DNA of 64,000 nt, from contig OZ025240.1 in NCBI GenBank assembly GCA_964019155.1, forward strand, positions 47,198,380-47,262,379. Reading direction: 5' to 3'. The DNA is from Osedax fenrisi (lineage: Eukaryota; Annelida; Polychaeta; Sabellida; Siboglinidae). How positions within the stretch are numbered: the first letter of the stretch is position 1; every line of letters begins with the position of its first letter. Below the pieces are notes generated by a model that was not told the origin of the DNA, made no database searches, and saw nothing but the letters and a program-made list of their open reading frames with translations. This document shows positions 23,360 through 35,399 of the stretch, piece after piece. The position numbers and the translations under genes were made by a program.

Positions 23360-24145
23360 GTCGGGTTATTACCTGAATAGTGGTTTTATTATGTATTTAT
23401 GTTATATAATTATGATCATAAATAACGTTTAGGAGAATTTATTATCTTCATTGCACTCTTCTTCATTTTCTGTACGGATCATGTGATCTATATCAAGGAC
23501 ATCAGAATTATTTAATATTCAGGAACTCTAATTTAAATCGGTCAAAACTAAAATAAATTGTATTAATACATGTATAAGGTTAATTACAACCTCTAGTATT
23601 TAAAATATAGATCATTATATAATAAATATGTATAATATATTATATTTTATATCGATATATTACATTGATAGAAATATGTATTCATGAGATTAGAATATAT
23701 ATCAAATTGCATAGCATACTTTGAGTTCATAAAATAGGTAGGGGCATACATTACCCATGATCTTATATTAGTTTAATGAAGATATTATTTATGGGGATAA
23801 GAATATAAGGAGAATTATCAGAACGTAGGACTTATTTAGGGGAGTTTTAAGATTATTATTTATAAGAACTAGCCTGGTCACGAGAAATTAAATGTTAAAT
23901 ATGTTTCATTTTATATGAAGATATTTGATACGTGGAGAAGAATATCGTCGACTGCATTTATCCAAGTTTAGAATACACTGATTTATAGAGTTTTGTAGAA
24001 TCTGGAGATTGTTTAATTGGTATACATAATAATATAATAATAGAAAGGTTTATTGACTCAGTTGAAAACGATGGACGTTTATATGCGTCAAGTTAAAATA
24101 ATAAAAAAAAAAAATAATTACACGAATAATAATAAATTTAAAAAG
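23357..24145. other. Unassigned AT-rich DNA
   Basis: No gene, element boundary or notable repeat is seen. Some of it may be 3' untranslated sequence of the minus-strand LINE at 24150-25560. Confidence 0.35.
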
Positions 24146-24149
24146 AAGA

Positions 24150-25560
24150 AATTATAATGATAACATATATGAATATAGTCGACATTTAAAAGTAATAAAA
24201 GATGATAGGGTCCGTAATTCACCGAGAAGACTGTTCCAGTATTTCGGAGCAGCAACCGTGAAAGCAGCATCTGCATACATAGATGAGACAAGCGGTACAG
24301 AGAGTTTCATCAGCTCACATTTGCGACTCGGATGAGTAGTTGCTCGAATTATGAGTCCCTTCGATAGGTATGACGTACCTACTATATATATATATAGCCT
24401 TGTGAGTAATGCAAAGAAGACGAAACTTGCATATATATAAAATTCAACCACCCGATAGACGCAATTATTGAAGGTATATATATGGTTATATCATTACGCT
24501 TTAGCTTAAATAATATGCGAACAGCTCTACGTTGTATTGAATCGAATTTCTTCATCAATTTTTGCGGAATGTTAATGAAAAGCTTGTATATGTGAGATTA
24601 AGATTGCACTACAGTAATCGCGTAGGGGATATGGTGATTCAGTTAGTTTAGCTTATTAGTTGAAATTGAACTTCTAATAAATAGAAGGGAAGTACAATGA
24701 AACTGTATTGTTTATATTATATGCGGTAATGTGTACTTGAGTTGTTGTCAGGTATATATCGGATTTTGTTTACTTTGGGAGTAAGTAGGGGCGCTACAAC
24801 AGAGGGGGGGGGGCGGGAGGGAAATATGTCCCCATACTTTAAAATTAAGATGGACCTCCTATGTATTGGTCCCCCCCCCCAATTTTACCACAACATTTAT
24901 TTTAATTGGTTGGTTTTGGTTTTGGTATTCCCCATACATACAAAATCGTTCCAGAGCCCTTAGGAGTAAGTAACATTTATATTGTTACAGGATATTTTAG
25001 GTGGATTGGAGATTTTGATAAACGATTTGAAATCTGGTGAGAAATTTCATCGATTATCGATATATTGAAATAAAGGAAATTAGTATATATCAATTCATGA
25101 ATAATATACAGGCATCGGGAGAATATATAATGCTATAAAAGAAAGTATAGATAATATAGATAATATAAGATAATATATCGTATAGGATATTAAACATAGA
25201 TAAAATATAGATAATAAATAACACGAAAATCAACACTAATTTTTGATATACAACTTTGATATGTATAAATATAATTGTGATAGTTAAGATTGTAATACAT
25301 TATGATATATCAATATATTTGAAAGATGAAAGAGAAGTAGTTTGTGGTTGAGTGTATTGAAATCAACACTTGCATCAAGTAGAATAAAGCTACATTTGTT
25401 GATTAATGATAGAAGAAGATCAGCTATTACCCCTTTATGTGGGGTAACGTCTGTAGTTTATGTGTAGTTTATGTGGATACATTATGGAGGAATGAACTTC
25501 GCTACGAATTCAATATATTATTTAGAATAAGGTATTAGTCAAATTTGTTGACATATAATT
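24150..25560 (-). mobile_element. LINE fragment, interrupted by a G-rich element
   Basis: On the minus strand the C-terminal region is open at 24451-24152, with RKCELMKLSVPLVSSMYADA and FTVAAPKYWNSLLGELRTLSS. Further upstream, near 25390-25440, the block LLLSLINKCSFILLD...FNTLNHKLLLF marks the first catalytic reverse transcriptase motif. The G-rich element at 24784-24960 sits between them. The same family occurs at 35400-38540 and 42990-44960, judged by near-identical RKCELMKLS-type tails. The copy is heavily mutated. Confidence 0.7.
24784..24960 (+). mobile_element. G-rich element end (TAGGGGCG family), copy 1
   Basis: Begins TAGGGGCGCTACAACAGAGG, then a G run, GTCCCCAT, an A/T-rich spacer and a C run ending near 24891. 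The same order is found at 30528-30632 and 52738-52812 on the minus strand. The TAGTGGCG/TAGGGGCG start is reminiscent of hAT transposon ends, but no target duplication was identified. Confidence 0.5.
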
Positions 25561-25599
25561 CGTTCACTTTTTTTTAGAAATTTGATAAATTTGATATTC

Positions 25600-25760
25600 T
25601 GTAGTATTTTAGAACGGTTTTATAATGGATCAAATATAGGGTTTTTTAGTATCTGAATGATAAGCGTATTTTTAAACTATGATATGTGATACAAAAAGTT
25701 CTAGAGTCAGTAAGAATAGGAAAAAGAAGTATATATAAATTCGATACGATAGAGATAAAT
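25600..25760 (-). mobile_element. Small LINE reverse transcriptase fragment
   Basis: The minus strand reads IYTSFPILTDSRTF, matching the region just after the FADD motif of the element at 36130-36240 (IYTSFPISCDSNSI). Its position relative to the AFD-like block at 25430 is in the wrong order for one element, so this is a separate or rearranged fragment. Confidence 0.45.
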
Positions 25761-25973
25761 ATTTGTAGACGAAGAGGATCTAGAGGAAATCAGGAACGAG
25801 ATAGAACAAGATAGAACGAGAAGCTTGATTGCGATATTAAGTATATAAGTTAATAATACTCTAAGTACTGGTGAAGTGGGAAAGAGATAGGGTGATATTT
25901 AGGCTGATACAGGGATAGATATTATACATATATTAACAGATATTTGTGACCAATAAATAGAAAACTATTTATT

Positions 25974-26208
25974 ATTAGGTACGAAGGTATCAACGTCAGA
26001 TATATATGCTGCTAATTAGCTTTAAGTATACTTATATATATATATCTAGATGAATCTTATTTTTTTAATGTAGTGTAGCTAATATAATATTACATTATGA
26101 CAGCATGACACTACATTAAAAACATAAGATTCATCTAGATATACTTAAATCTAATTCTCAGCATATATATCTGACGTTGATATATCAAGGTATACCTTCG
26201 TACCTAAT
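25974..26208. mobile_element. Foldback element with ~100-bp arms
   Basis: Arms 25974-26077 and 26106-26208 are inverted copies. Both contain ATTAGGTACGAAGGTAT, CAACGTCAGATATATATGCT and CTAGATGAATCTTAT. The right arm has a small insertion, and the left arm has an expanded TA run. A ~28-bp loop separates them. The ends are TAGGTACGAAGG. No coding capacity. Confidence 0.85.
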
Positions 26209-26234
26209 ATTACTATTATGTGAGTATACTCAAT

Positions 26235-27324
26235 GCAGGGGAGGGACGGGGGGTAGTGGCCGAATACGTAGTAGTGGCCGTTTTAATTAACGCTTAAATG
26301 GTGCTTGATAGGATAAAAAGTTCTATACACAATATTTAGATAATAAAAATATCTATAATATATAGTAAAAATTGTTTTTAAATAATTAATTAATTACTCT
26401 AATTTATTATATAATAATTTGTTGTCAAATTTTGACCAAAAAAATGATTATATATATTTATGCTTATTTATGTGTAAGAGTCATCGATATAAATAAAGTG
26501 GATAAGCAATTGACGCACGCAATGCACGTATAAGATAGACACGCGAATGACACTTTTATCGATAGGATTAACAAAATGGTATCAGTGATTTTGATTGGAT
26601 ATTAGTCATTTATATATGTCAAATATTAAAATAGTAGGCTTTTCGTCGAAATAGATTAAAGTGACTTCTATCTATATCAATGGATTTAAATTATAAATAT
26701 CAATAAAATAGTATTATATCTTCAATTTAAATACACAAAATTACGAGGAATGTTAATATGATGTATTTTAAATATATAATTTTATTTTTAGAATAGATAG
26801 TACATTAAAATTGGTAGTAATTATCAATATATATATGATAAATAAATATTATTATACATAAAAAGTAGTGGGCCAGATAGTGGTCTGCGACTGCAGCGCT
26901 CGTAGTGGATAGTGCCATAAACTACATTCAATTGCTTATCCACTTTCTTTATATCGATGGTAAGAGTATGTGTATATATAATTAAATCATTGAATCAAAT
27001 AAGGTGCGTATGCATCATAAATATAATTATTTAATATTACATAATTAAAAAAATATAAATCGAATACATTACGAGACACCTATCGCAGTTTCTGGTACTA
27101 GCGGCCACTACTACGACCTTGCCTTATTTGAGTGCTTTTTTGAATGCCTAATCGAACGTTTATATTATTAGGTTAAACACTTTATATAGAAAAGTGAAAT
27201 CACAGTATTCTAGAACTATATGATTTCTAGTTAATTCAAAAAAATAAGATCCTAAAATTCAGTATTTATCAATATATTAGAAATCTTCTGAGGCATATTA
27301 ATTATCGGCCACTACTCCCTTCCC
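26235..27324. mobile_element. Inverted-end element, word family W5 (AGTAGTGGCCG)
   Basis: The left end is AGGGGAGGGAC... with GTAGTGGCCG at 26253-26262 and again at 26271-26280. The right end is CGGCCACTACTCCCTTCCC (27306-27324). Internal words occur at 26866-26880 and 27106-27115. An internal inverted pair containing GTGGATAAGCAATTGA lies at about 26472-26516 and 26928-26970. The sequence TACTCAAT flanks both sides (26227-26234, 27325-27332) as a possible 8-bp target duplication, unlike the TA of the other word families. There is no long ORF. Confidence 0.65.
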
Positions 27325-27832
27325 TACTCAATCGGTTAATTAATCTATAGGTGGAGTTTGATTTTAACCTGAAGATTCGATTACATTTTCTATTTAGTAG
27401 TTCAGAAGTATGAGGTAGCCCACAAAAATTGAGGCTACGGGACAGGAGATTTAATGTTATGTAGAGTATGATAAGAAATGAAAGTTGTAATGGAGAGATA
27501 CAACATAATTAGTAGGAATAGAGGAAATATCAATCTAATATAATGGGGATACTATATATAGTCTCATATTATAATATCCCGAGTTATGCGGTATCAATTG
27601 AATATTTAAGTGTGGCATATATGGCCCATACCGTATGGGAATAGATTTATAGAATAGTATTACAAAGTCGTCAGAAAAAGGAGGAACATTTTTAGGGTTT
27701 AATACTAAGTCAGAGTTTGATAGTCGTATGATAATATTAATATGAAATATTAATTTAAATTATAATAATAATGGCATATATTATTTTAAAAGTAATATTA
27801 AAAACTGTAAAATAATATATAATTAGATCATT

Positions 27833-27888
<56 letters not shown>

Positions 27889-28339
27889 GTATATTGGGTC
27901 ATGCTTATCTTATGTTGTTTTAGACTTAGAAAATTATATTATCTTCCCCGTCCCACAGTGTTTTCTTTGTTATTTTTAAGTTGTATAATACATATATTTT
28001 ACCATTACAATTTAAAAACTGTCGTTAGTTAATTTTTTATTATTACTATACTTATGATATTTTGTTTCAACATAAGCTTTGCTTCAATATCTATCCGTGT
28101 CCTTATACCAAATTTAGTATTATATATATATTTATCATGAAATTCAGATACTTTTCTTTACATCATAGAGTGGCTCCACAGTTTACTTATATAAAATAGA
28201 GAGTATAAAGTATAGAGTATATAGAGTATTCATAGATAAGGAAATGATCATTATATTATCTAATTTATTATTTTCTTAATTATTTATTTTCTAAATTTTG
28301 CTCATAACAATATGATTATATCTCCCTCTTATTCTTCCA
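27325..28339. other. AT-rich DNA, possible LINE decay products
   Basis: 27340-27730 has purine-rich sequence resembling decayed minus-strand LINE sequence, but no motif is certain. A (TA)n tract lies at 27836-27882. Confidence 0.35.
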
Positions 28340-28870
28340 AAAACTTATGATTTTTCTTTAATGATATATAATCCTTTAGGAGTCACATATCATCATAATA
28401 AAATCCTCAAACTTGCATATATTCGCTACCTACAATACACAACGCTTGGACCATTATGTTACAAACTCTTAAGAGTTTATTATCAATTAGATATCAGATG
28501 TAAAGCGCTTCATACTCCATATATTCTTTCAACCCTATATGGCTATAGCTATATATGATCTAATATTTGAGTAATATATTTGAGTAATGTCCCACTCTAT
28601 GTAATTCCCCCTTCTACCATCAACTCTTTTAGATCCATCAATTAATTCAGAAATCTAACTTATTCTGTTATCCCTTCCTCTAATCACTAAACACCCAACT
28701 TCTTATTAATGTATTTGTTATTTCTACCTCAATTTATCTCCATAGTATTATTAGTATTATCTAATTGTTATTGTAAAATGTTATTGCATAGATATCCTAC
28801 GATATTCTAGTATCATTACTTTCTCCCCACACGAGCGAAAGAGCCTATATTGGATGCAACACATCACTAA
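28340..28870 (+). mobile_element. LINE 3'-terminal fragment
   Basis: A plus-strand frame is open at 28361-28558. The downstream part (28580-28800) reads like a decayed LINE C terminus. It ends in TTTCTCCCCACACGAGCGAA (28822-28841) followed by AGAGCCTATATTGG. The same terminal block, on the minus strand, lies at 56575-56610, so it is probably a conserved LINE 3' end. Confidence 0.55.
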
Positions 28871-30232
28871 TTGTAGTGCTTAGCAAACCATTATTCGTTA
28901 CCGTCATCTTTATATACAGATCGTAACTGGAATACACGATTAAATATAAGTGATAATAAGTATTATGTATTATTAATAATAACGAATCATTCTAGTAAAG
29001 TGTATAGAAATGACGTCATCAAGTATTACGCAACAGCGGTTACGTACACTTCATAATAGATTACGTAATGCATTTGTTCTCGAACAAACTCTCTCGATAT
29101 TAGCCGCGTGTGTATTGATAAGTGGCCTAGTTAAAGGATGACCAGCGTAAGTGTTATGGTGTTACGTGTTACGGTGTAAGGTAGGTATCATATTACAGCC
29201 TCGAATAATGGTTGTAAGCAACTTAAATAATTGTGTAGGCTACTTAAAGCAGCCACATATGGTACATTATATAGAGTATTAATATACTAAATAGTAATAA
29301 CTTATATAATACTTAATATTAATAAGTATACTATAGTAATACAATACATTATTATCGCGTATTATTTTACTTACCTGTTATACACATTCAGGTGAATTAA
29401 CGTATACGTATTGCTAGCTATAAGCTCTAATCTTTAAACTTATACGATATCTCGGATTATGTCATAGACTTTAGAGTAGGTATTCGTATTGGTAACTAGA
29501 ATATGGTTTATCTAAAGAAATTAAACTATATATATATATATATATATATATATCATATGATATTTGTATACCATATCTATTTGCAATAATGCGACATTGA
29601 TGATATATCAGCCGTTACCTCACTATGTCGCCATAACCTCTTGATTACGCCATGACCTCTTGATTACGCCGCCATTACCACTAGTGTTACGTAACCTGTA
29701 TTACCTGGAATGTCACGTGGTCGAATACATTGTCGCACCTAATCACGTACCCTGTCGTATTATACTTCACAAGCGATGCGATTAAATAGTGATTTACTAA
29801 TCACTAGAAAACTAGTGGTCAAACCTCTATCGTAAACACGATAACATTACTTATATTGCATAACCTGACCTATTAACCTGACCTATAGGTCACGTGTAAA
29901 CCTACACGTGACCTATCGTGTCCATGCGACCTCGGTGATGCCTATTTACAAATAATACAAATGTAATATTTTTAATAACTATTGTTAGTACACTTATAAT
30001 ACTTATAATGATATGAAAATAGTGGTGGTATGAATTATACATATTTTAGAAACTAAACAATACATATTTAATATAAAATTCACAATAATGATACCATTAT
30101 GAAATAATAATATACACCCTATAAATATACACATTTCTATACACAACAAACTAAACAATACATATGATGTTATAAAATACTAAAGCTATCCTATTATGTA
30201 AATATTATGTTAAGCAATTGTTGTAGGTATGT
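28871..30232. other. Unassigned DNA, locally GC-richer
   Basis: Contains TGACGTCA (28990-28997), several TTACGTAA-like sites, a duplicated CCTCTTGATTACGCC near 29637-29670 and a (TA)n run at 29527-29552. No open frame of interest. Confidence 0.4.
29885..29916. repeat. Perfect hairpin carrying two CACGTG E-boxes
   Basis: 14-bp arms ATAGGTCACGTGTA and TACACGTGACCTAT with a 4-base AACC loop. Each arm holds a CACGTG core. Confidence 0.85.
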
Positions 30233-30527
30233 ATACAGACTAGGGTTGTAAAATTTCAAATACTTGCAAGGTTTCGAAGCCATAAAATCCTAAAAAGCAA
30301 GGCTTCGAAGCCAATAAAAATATTAAAATCCTAAAATCTTCGGCTTCGAAGCCTTCAAATCCAAATTGAAACTTCAAAGTTTATAAAATGAAGGTCAAAA
30401 AAATTAAATATAAAGAATGGATTAAATAATATATATATATATAAATAATATAATATATATGTTTATATAATATATATTGTTTATAATATATATTTAATAT
30501 ATTTATAGGTTCTATATACAATTTATT

Positions 30528-30632
30528 ATAACATATTGGGGGGGGCAAAACATACTTAGCCCCCCCATATTTTTGAATGGGGGGTCCGATACCCACCGCC
30601 ACCCCCCCCCTTTGACGCCACTATATATATAT
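30528..30632 (-). mobile_element. G-rich element end (TAGTGGCG family), copy 2
   Basis: On the minus strand it starts TAGTGGCGTCAAAGGGGGG, then GGACCCCCCAT, an A-rich spacer and a final C run. The order of blocks matches 24784-24891. It is nested in the hAT-like element. Spurious short frames cross it. Confidence 0.6.
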
Positions 30633-31098
30633 ATATATGCTGTATACGGTCTAAAGGTAATTTTATTCTAGAAACAAATTAATTGTAATTCTGAAAATGT
30701 ATCTTAGGTATTAGTAGTACTATTATGATAGTATAAATTAACTTAACTTATTAATAATCAAGAGTAGATTATATTCTTGTATATATGTATTAAAATATAT
30801 ATCTTAACATATTTATAATATTATATTAGTATCTGTTGAAATAAATATAAATATGGATGAATATTTAAATTATATGATTATTATAATAATATCATATTGT
30901 ATAAAATATAGATAACAATATAATAGTATAAAATAGTGAAATATATACATAATATATACGATCAGTAGTTAATATCGAAATAATAGTAAGATAATATATA
31001 TATATATATTTAAATAAAATGTTCATTAGTCCATTGTAACCATATTTATCATATATTATATGTGTACGTGTGTTTTTGTGATTAAACATAACGGATGA

Positions 31099-31152
31099 GT
31101 TATACTTAGTATAACCAAAGCCCTGGGCTTTGGTATAACTCAGTATAATACT
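31099..31152. repeat. Mini-hairpin ACCAAAGCCC-T-GGGCTTTGGT
   Basis: A perfect 10-bp stem with a 1-base centre (31114-31134) extends imperfectly outward through GTTATACTTAGTATA and its partner. Confidence 0.85.
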
Positions 31153-32079
31153 GTATACTTTATAAGTATATGCTTTATTCTTTCTATAGTTCAGTTATTA
31201 GCTGTATGCAGTGCATATTATGCACTGATGTATGAATTTAAACATATATTCTATTTATACATATCTGCACTCGGCACCCGCTTCAAATGTTGAATACTAT
31301 TCAATGAATACCGTTCCCAATTCGTTCAGTAACCAATGTTTACAAACCATATATATTATAAATATAAAATATCATATATTATTTAAATAATTTCTTCTAA
31401 ATTACTACTGACTAGTACTGAATAATTAATACCAAAACCCTGGTAAAGAGATTTTTTAGTATTGCGAGCTTCTGTATATTAATGTTGAGATATTACAAAA
31501 ATTTAAATTTAGTTAAACATGCGCTATTTTTTTCAAATTAATAAATATATGTATATAGTTTGATATGGCTCGATAAATTATAATACAATAATTATTATAA
31601 TAAGAATTAATTATATCATAATATATTATTCTGAAATACTAACATGAGTTGTATTTAAGTCACTCATTTTATAGATTTATAGAATAGAATTTAAATATAA
31701 ATAAAAATATTCAAAAGTTTATGAACTCTGCAGCATATAAAATTAATCACCAGGAGGTGACGTGACTAGAGCTAAATTAATAACAAATAAATATATATAT
31801 GAAATATCATTTATTTAAATAAAGTTTACTTCAAATATGAAATAGTTCCATATAATTAAATAATGTTATTTATATGTATTATCATATTAATTATTAATTA
31901 TTAAAAAAAAAATATCGAGTCCTATTATAAATACTCGACTATACTCGAAAATCAACTGTTGAGACTCGACTCGATAAATATTAAAATGGACTCGAAAATT
32001 ACAGACTCGACTCGACATTTTTTACTAGGACTCGAGATTTGGACTCGAGGACTCGAAATTTTACAATACTAATACAGAC

Positions 32080-32280
32080 TGTATATTATACGCTGTACAA
32101 TATATTATATAGTAGACAATAATAATTGATATATTAGTTTTATTCGAAAAATATGATTTATTTAGATAGAGATCATTAATATTATAGGTATATTATATAA
32201 TATTATAGAATATAGGTTGTCTCGATATGTTATTTATATACTACAAAGATTTATCTAAGGTTTCTTCTCATAATATTTAT

Positions 32281-32311
<31 letters not shown>

Positions 32312-33386
32312 ACAATTACATCATTGACAAGATTGAACTACACTCACAGTATTACATATCGCATCATACGTTACATCATACGTTACATCATACAATACGC
32401 ACGTACCACGTACCGCCGTAATGTATATATAACGATGATACACTCATGACTAATACACTCCGCAAATCACGTGATATCTTAATACGCGCGTAAACCTCTA
32501 GGGATAGGTCATGTGTCACACACGTGTCACACATGCGTCACCTGATGTCTCCGTCGGACGGTTTTATAGTTTATAGCGAATAAGATAAGAAATAATATAA
32601 ACACGAGCCTAGTAGATATATTATATAATATTATATACTATTATATAATACGTTACGATATTGATTATTTATATAAAGCGAATAGGAGATATACGCATGC
32701 GCAAGAGAACGGTAACCTCAACACAGTCGGGGGCGTATTCAATAACCAGGAGTTATTCAATGCTCATGTACAGGCGGTAGATAGTCAAACATTCACTAGC
32801 GATGAATTCATTTATCATCAAATAGAAATATATAATAGTATATACATATATAGATAATTATTACATTATATTGAAAAATATATATAATATTATGTAGAGG
32901 TTGAATATATTTGTACCATTATTATTTATTGTAAATACAATATCATTGCATTTCTAATATTTAAAAGTTAAGGAGAGGAGAAACCTTGGTCATTTTAAAT
33001 CTAAAAGATAGGGGAAAATGAGTCTACTATAATCGCATCATTTCTTAAGATTATATTTGTTTTTTAATTTATTTTGTATTATGTGGATAGTATGTATATA
33101 TATAAGTTATAAAATATGATATTATTAGATGATGGTAAGATGAAGAAAATGAGTATACACAGGATATTACTGGTATAATTTTTTTAAATTCAAAAATATA
33201 CATATTTTTGTGATATTGTGTAATATATTTGATTTATCCAGCCTATTATTAGAAATACTTTATATATATATATAAACTCAGAAAATTTCATAGAGTTCCA
33301 TCAAAGGTTTCAAAATTAAGGTGGGTTTGAAAAATTTAAATGTAATACAATTTTCTGATCAAAACAGTTGCCTATAGATATTTGTC

Positions 33387-33421
<35 letters not shown>

Positions 33422-34629
33422 ATTTCAATCTAGAACTTTTTATATCTGTAGATATAGCTTCCTAAAGTTTTAGTTGCAACTGATATCATGCACTACATGT
33501 ATATTTTTAATAATAACACCAAGTACATTTATTTCACGAGCTGATGCATCTAAAACATGTTTTAAAATTAAAATTTATTATATACCTAATTATTTAGTAA
33601 TAAACTGAATTTTTATATTTAAAAATAAAACCCGAAATAAAAAAATAAGAAAACGAGGTTCGCCGCCCCTTACAAATAATTACTGATATTAAGTTATGAA
33701 CGGTGACTATTAATGAATAACTACATATGTTCACCAGACTGTATACGTTCGAGTTAGTATACTAACTCGAACTGCTATAGCAGTAAACTAATAACCAATG
33801 TAGTGTGTTCGAATGGGGTTAACATATTGTGGTTTACGAGTTTAAACCTTTATAAAAATGTTAATTCTATCAACAAATGTCAGTTTTTTTCTCCAACAAG
33901 TATAACTATGATTAAAATTATCAATAAATTATTCTATATCTAACATATTTAATCATCTAAAATATTTTGTATATGTCATAAATTTGATAATCGTATGATG
34001 AATTTAACGGAAAAATCTAAAAAGTAAACACTCCTACAAAAAAAACTAAAACCCAAATAACTTATATTAAATTATAGATTTTTGGAGTTGCGGATAATCC
34101 TGATTTCGATATTAGTTTAAATGTATTATTACTAACATCTTATAGTTGTTATATATTAATTATTTATAATACAGTGAAAGAACAACATAATATACCAGCG
34201 AATTTATACACATCTATATAACTATATTTATATTTATAAACATTATAATTTTGATTTTGTCCAGCTACTTATATAACAATTGTTAGAATTAACGTTAAGT
34301 TTAGCTATAGTAGAATACACTATACACTTTATTAAACATTATTAATAATAATAATTATTAATTAATTATTTAATTAATGCACTGTAAAAATACATACCTG
34401 TAGATACATGTTATTGCGTCAATGATTCATTATCATTGAATCATCATTACAAGTCGGTGTTATAGTGATTAATATAGTTATGGGTTTCGGAAATTAATAT
34501 GTTATGAGTTGTCTACCATTATTTATTGATAGGTTTTAGTTATTGACTTAGCAGTGTATAGATATAGAATTACTATATAAAACTCCTTATTAGATATATA
34601 TATATATATATATATAATCTTTATAATTG
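32080..34629. other. Unassigned AT-rich DNA
   Basis: Contains a 12-bp tandem unit CATCATACGTTA (32363-32392), CpG-richer sequence at 32400-32580 and 32690-32800, and (TA)n runs near 32283-32304, 33391-33416 and 34595-34616. A lone TAGGGGAAAATGAGTC at 33011-33028 resembles one end of the word-element superfamily without a partner. No gene is recognised. Confidence 0.4.
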
Positions 34630-34698
34630 AAAACTTCATCTAAGTTCTCGGATGCATCCCATATGGGATGAAAGGATTCCACCAAAATAAAATAACAA

Positions 34699-34700
<2 letters not shown>
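34630..34700 (+). mobile_element. SINE 3' end (terminal hairpin only)
   Basis: AAAACTTCATCTAA, about 20 bases, GGGATGAAAGGATTCCACCAAAATAA, then (TA)n. TTCATC pairs with GATGAA as in 10411-10712. The 5' part is missing or too diverged to see. Confidence 0.65.

Positions 34701-34736
<36 letters not shown>
34701..34736. repeat. (TA)n microsatellite at a SINE tail
   Basis: Pure TA tract directly following the SINE end. Confidence 0.95.
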
Positions 34737-34738
<2 letters not shown>

Positions 34739-35399
34739 CTATACGTATATTGGATCATATTATGTGATTAAATAATAAATAAAGAATAAAAGTATTTTAT
34801 ACGGCAGAATATAGTATACTTTATTTTGATAATTAATGTAAATTTGTATTAATTTCATTGAATCTTACGGAATACTGATCGAAACTCGCGTTATACAAAC
34901 ACAATAGGAGATTTTAATGTGTTGTTATACTATCCATAGATAAACGATATAGCACGTAATTAATTACCCGTTATAAGATTACGTAATAGTTTATGACATA
35001 ATAATGACGCAATCGCCATAACGATTTAATGGTGTTCACCTCATAAGCGGTGGTCTCAGAACTGGGCCACTTATCAATACCCTTTAGTGACCGGCGTTCG
35101 TGGTCTGAAATATCGTAATCCACTCGACGAGAACACATATTAATTAATGTTATATCGAATAGATAAGTTGTCAACATAGTGTATTATTAGATTATTATAA
35201 TATATGCGTGGTTATAACCTGTAGGTAGGTGTTCGTTAAGTATACTTGTACTTAATTCATTTATGGTTACATATAACTAATCTAAATACACACGTACATA
35301 TATATACATATATTTATTTTATTTTTAAAATGGTTTACTAACTACAAAATCACGTTGTGGTTATGGGCGTCATGAGAAGGAAACATAAATAAAATAAAT
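34737..35399. other. Unassigned DNA
   Basis: A 68-codon minus-strand frame (34971-35177) lies in a GC-richer patch. It has no recognisable domain and no nearby splice or promoter evidence. Confidence 0.35.

Larger units (their letters stand above)
30241..32071. mobile_element. hAT-like non-autonomous DNA transposon with 8-bp target duplication
   Basis: Termini TAGGGTTGTAAAATTTC (left) and TAGTATTGTAAAATTTC (right, complement) form a 17-bp inverted repeat with two mismatches. Perfect 8-bp direct repeats ATACAGAC flank it (30233-30240, 32072-32079), the size typical of hAT transposition. The left subterminal region carries repeated GGCTTCGAAGCC (30271-30345) and the right repeated GACTCGA (31915-32056). 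Both are TCGA-centred words suited to be transposase sites. No transposase frame is present. A G-rich end (30528-30632) and a mini-hairpin (31099-31152) are nested inside. Confidence 0.88.

Noticed and set aside
33011..33028. A full word element starting at TAGGGGAAAATGAGTC
   Set aside because: One end-like sequence only; I found no inverted partner within several kilobases.
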